NCBI GenBank assembly: GCA_023390875.1
Contig: JAEWCA010000529.1
Location: 1 to 8,078, forward strand
Length of the DNA stretch: 8,078 nt
Direction: 5' to 3'
From: Actinomycetes bacterium
GTDB lineage: Bacteria > Actinomycetota > Actinomycetes > Actinomycetales > Cellulomonadaceae
Below the pieces are notes generated by a model, which saw only the letters and a list, made by a program, of their open reading frames with translations, ran no database searches and was not told where the DNA came from. Position numbers and translations under genes: made by a program. Shown piece by piece: positions 7,244-8,078 of this stretch (positions are counted from its first letter, which is position 1; each line of letters starts with the position of its first letter).

Positions 7244-8078
7244 ATGGATCCCCGTCATCTCGTCGTCGTCGGCGGCGGCATGGTCGCCCAGCGGCTCGTC
7301 GAAGCCCTCCGCGACCGCGACACCGCCGGCACCTGGCGGATCACCGTGCTCGCCGAGGAGCCGCGCCGGCCCTACGACCGTGTCGCCCTCACGAGCTACT
7401 TCAGCGGCAAGGACCCCGAGGACCTCGCGCTCGGCGACGCCGCGCTGTGGCACGACCCGCTGGTCAAGCTGGTGCGCGACGACAAGGTCACGGAGATCGA
7501 CCGCGAGGCGCGCACGGTGACCGCCGCGTCGGGCCGCTCGTACGCCTACGACCACCTGGTGCTCGCCACCGGGTCGTACGCGTGGGTGCCGCCGACGGAG
7601 GGCGCCGACCTGCCCGGGGTGTTCGTCTACCGCACGATCGACGACGTCGCCGCCCTGCGCGGGTACGTCGAGAAGCTGCAGGCCGACCTCCGACGTCCGG
7701 TCCGCGGCGCGGTCCTCGGCGGCGGCCTGCTCGGCCTGGAGGCGGCGGGTGCGCTGCACGCGCTCGGCGCCCAGGCGACGGTGCTGCAGGTCGGCACGCA
7801 CCTCATGGACACGCAGCTCGACCTGGGCGGCGGCGAGGCGCTGCGGCGGCTCATCAACAACATCGGCGTCGGTGTGCGCGTCAACGCGATGACGGTGCGG
7901 ATCCGCCCGCACCGGCGCGGCGGCGTCGGGCGGCTCGACCTCGCCGACGGCGGCCGGGTGGACGCCGACGTGGACGTGCCGCTCGACGACGGCATCGGCG
8001 ACACCGAGTACCTGGAGACGCTCGGCCGCCACCTGCCCGCGGTGCTCGCGCGCGCGCAGCCCGACCTCGTGGTCTACC
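7244..8078 (+). CDS. nirB: Nitrite reductase large subunit NirB, N-terminal part, fused in frame to a histone deacetylase-like tail (partial, runs off window)
   Basis: A start codon and 278 residues are visible; the frame is open at the window end. Residues 1-~243 are the pyridine nucleotide-disulfide oxidoreductase region of assimilatory NADH-dependent nitrite reductase NirB. They include the FAD-binding VVVGGGMVAQRLVE (7-20), the NirB-typical RPYDRVALTSYF (42-53), LVLATGS (105-111), and the second dinucleotide site AVLGGGLLGLEAAGAL (156-171). LINNIGVGV (203-211) and GRLDLADGGRVDADV (229-243) follow. NirB should then continue with a VVFxxGxRPR-type motif and, much later, Fe-S/sirohaem domains. 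Instead, residues ~244-278 match a histone deacetylase family segment, so the visible product cannot be a normal NirB unless the junction is artefactual. There is no stop or frameshift at the join. The divergent upstream region carries a GlnR-like box, consistent with nitrogen control. Confidence 0.85.
   Translation, partial: MDPRHLVVVGGGMVAQRLVEALRDRDTAGTWRITVLAEEPRRPYDRVALTSYFSGKDPEDLALGDAALWHDPLVKLVRDDKVTEIDREARTVTAASGRSYAYDHLVLATGSYAWVPPTEGADLPGVFVYRTIDDVAALRGYVEKLQADLRRPVRGAVLGGGLLGLEAAGALHALGAQATVLQVGTHLMDTQLDLGGGEALRRLINNIGVGVRVNAMTVRIRPHRRGGVGRLDLADGGRVDADVDVPLDDGIGDTEYLETLGRHLPAVLARAQPDLVVY
7973..8078 (+). other. Histone deacetylase-like (class IV / AcuC-type) C-terminal fragment joined to nirB
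   Basis: From about residue 244 of the nirB frame the protein reads DVPLDDGIGDTEYLETL, then LPAVL and PDLVVY at the window end. This follows the conserved block of bacterial histone deacetylase/acetoin-utilisation proteins, in which a D(V/I)xLPxGTGDxxYLxxL stretch precedes an FxPDLVxYxAGxDP motif. The window stops just before the expected AGxDP, so the match is incomplete. Nothing in NirB resembles it. The identification is from remembered family patterns, not from an alignment. Confidence 0.7.

Noticed and set aside
5560..7245. A 561-codon reading of the ABC ATPase with a long N-terminal extension
   Set aside because: The extra N-terminal part is an out-of-frame shadow of the DUF1697 gene. 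Homology starts at the GTG at 6495.
7199..8032. Minus-strand open frame of 277 codons opposite nirB
   Set aside because: It is Arg/Ala/Val/His-rich with no motif and is antisense to the clear FAD-binding NirB sequence.

Overview
The window looks like chromosomal DNA from a high-GC actinobacterium. It is strongly GC-rich with G/C at most third codon positions, uses GTG starts (three of the eight genes), and has long spurious open frames on the opposite strand. The protein families and codon use suggest a Micrococcales/Cellulomonas-like organism; this placement is an inference, as no rRNA or marker gene is present.

Layout, left to right. Seven genes lie on the minus strand and one on the plus strand. 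(1) 35-1579: a membrane-anchored molybdopterin-dependent oxidoreductase of the sulfite-oxidase fold, with a hairpin just beyond its stop at the window edge. (2) 1721-3139 and 3183-3689: a flotillin (SPFH) gene preceded by a short NfeD-like membrane/OB-fold gene. This is a classic membrane-microdomain pair, transcribed nfeD then flotillin, and closed by a 9-bp GC-rich hairpin at 1680-1707. A 14-bp perfect palindrome lies just upstream of the pair. (3) 3847-4293: a HIT-family nucleotide hydrolase/transferase. (4) 4325-5563 and 5560-6495: an ABC-2 (NatB-like) permease and its NatA-like ATPase, overlapping by ATGA. (5) 6540-7088: a DUF1697 protein. The order DUF1697, ATPase, permease, HIT has gaps of 44, -4 and 31 nt on one strand, so one transcript is possible.

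On the plus strand, from 7244 to the window end, a divergent reading frame begins as the FAD/NADH-binding N-terminus of assimilatory nitrite reductase large subunit (NirB). Its promoter region contains a GlnR-like box (7151-7166). After about residue 243 the frame stops looking like NirB. Without any frame break, the last ~34 residues match the C-terminal part of a class IV/acetoin-utilisation-type histone deacetylase. The switch falls on a tandem GACGTG GACGTG (7967-7978). This is the most unusual signal in the window: either a natural deletion/fusion or, more likely, an assembly chimera.

The rest is ordinary housekeeping or accessory actinobacterial content. I see no CRISPR array, phage genes, insertion sequences, tRNA or rRNA. 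No intergenic stretch exceeds about 160 nt.
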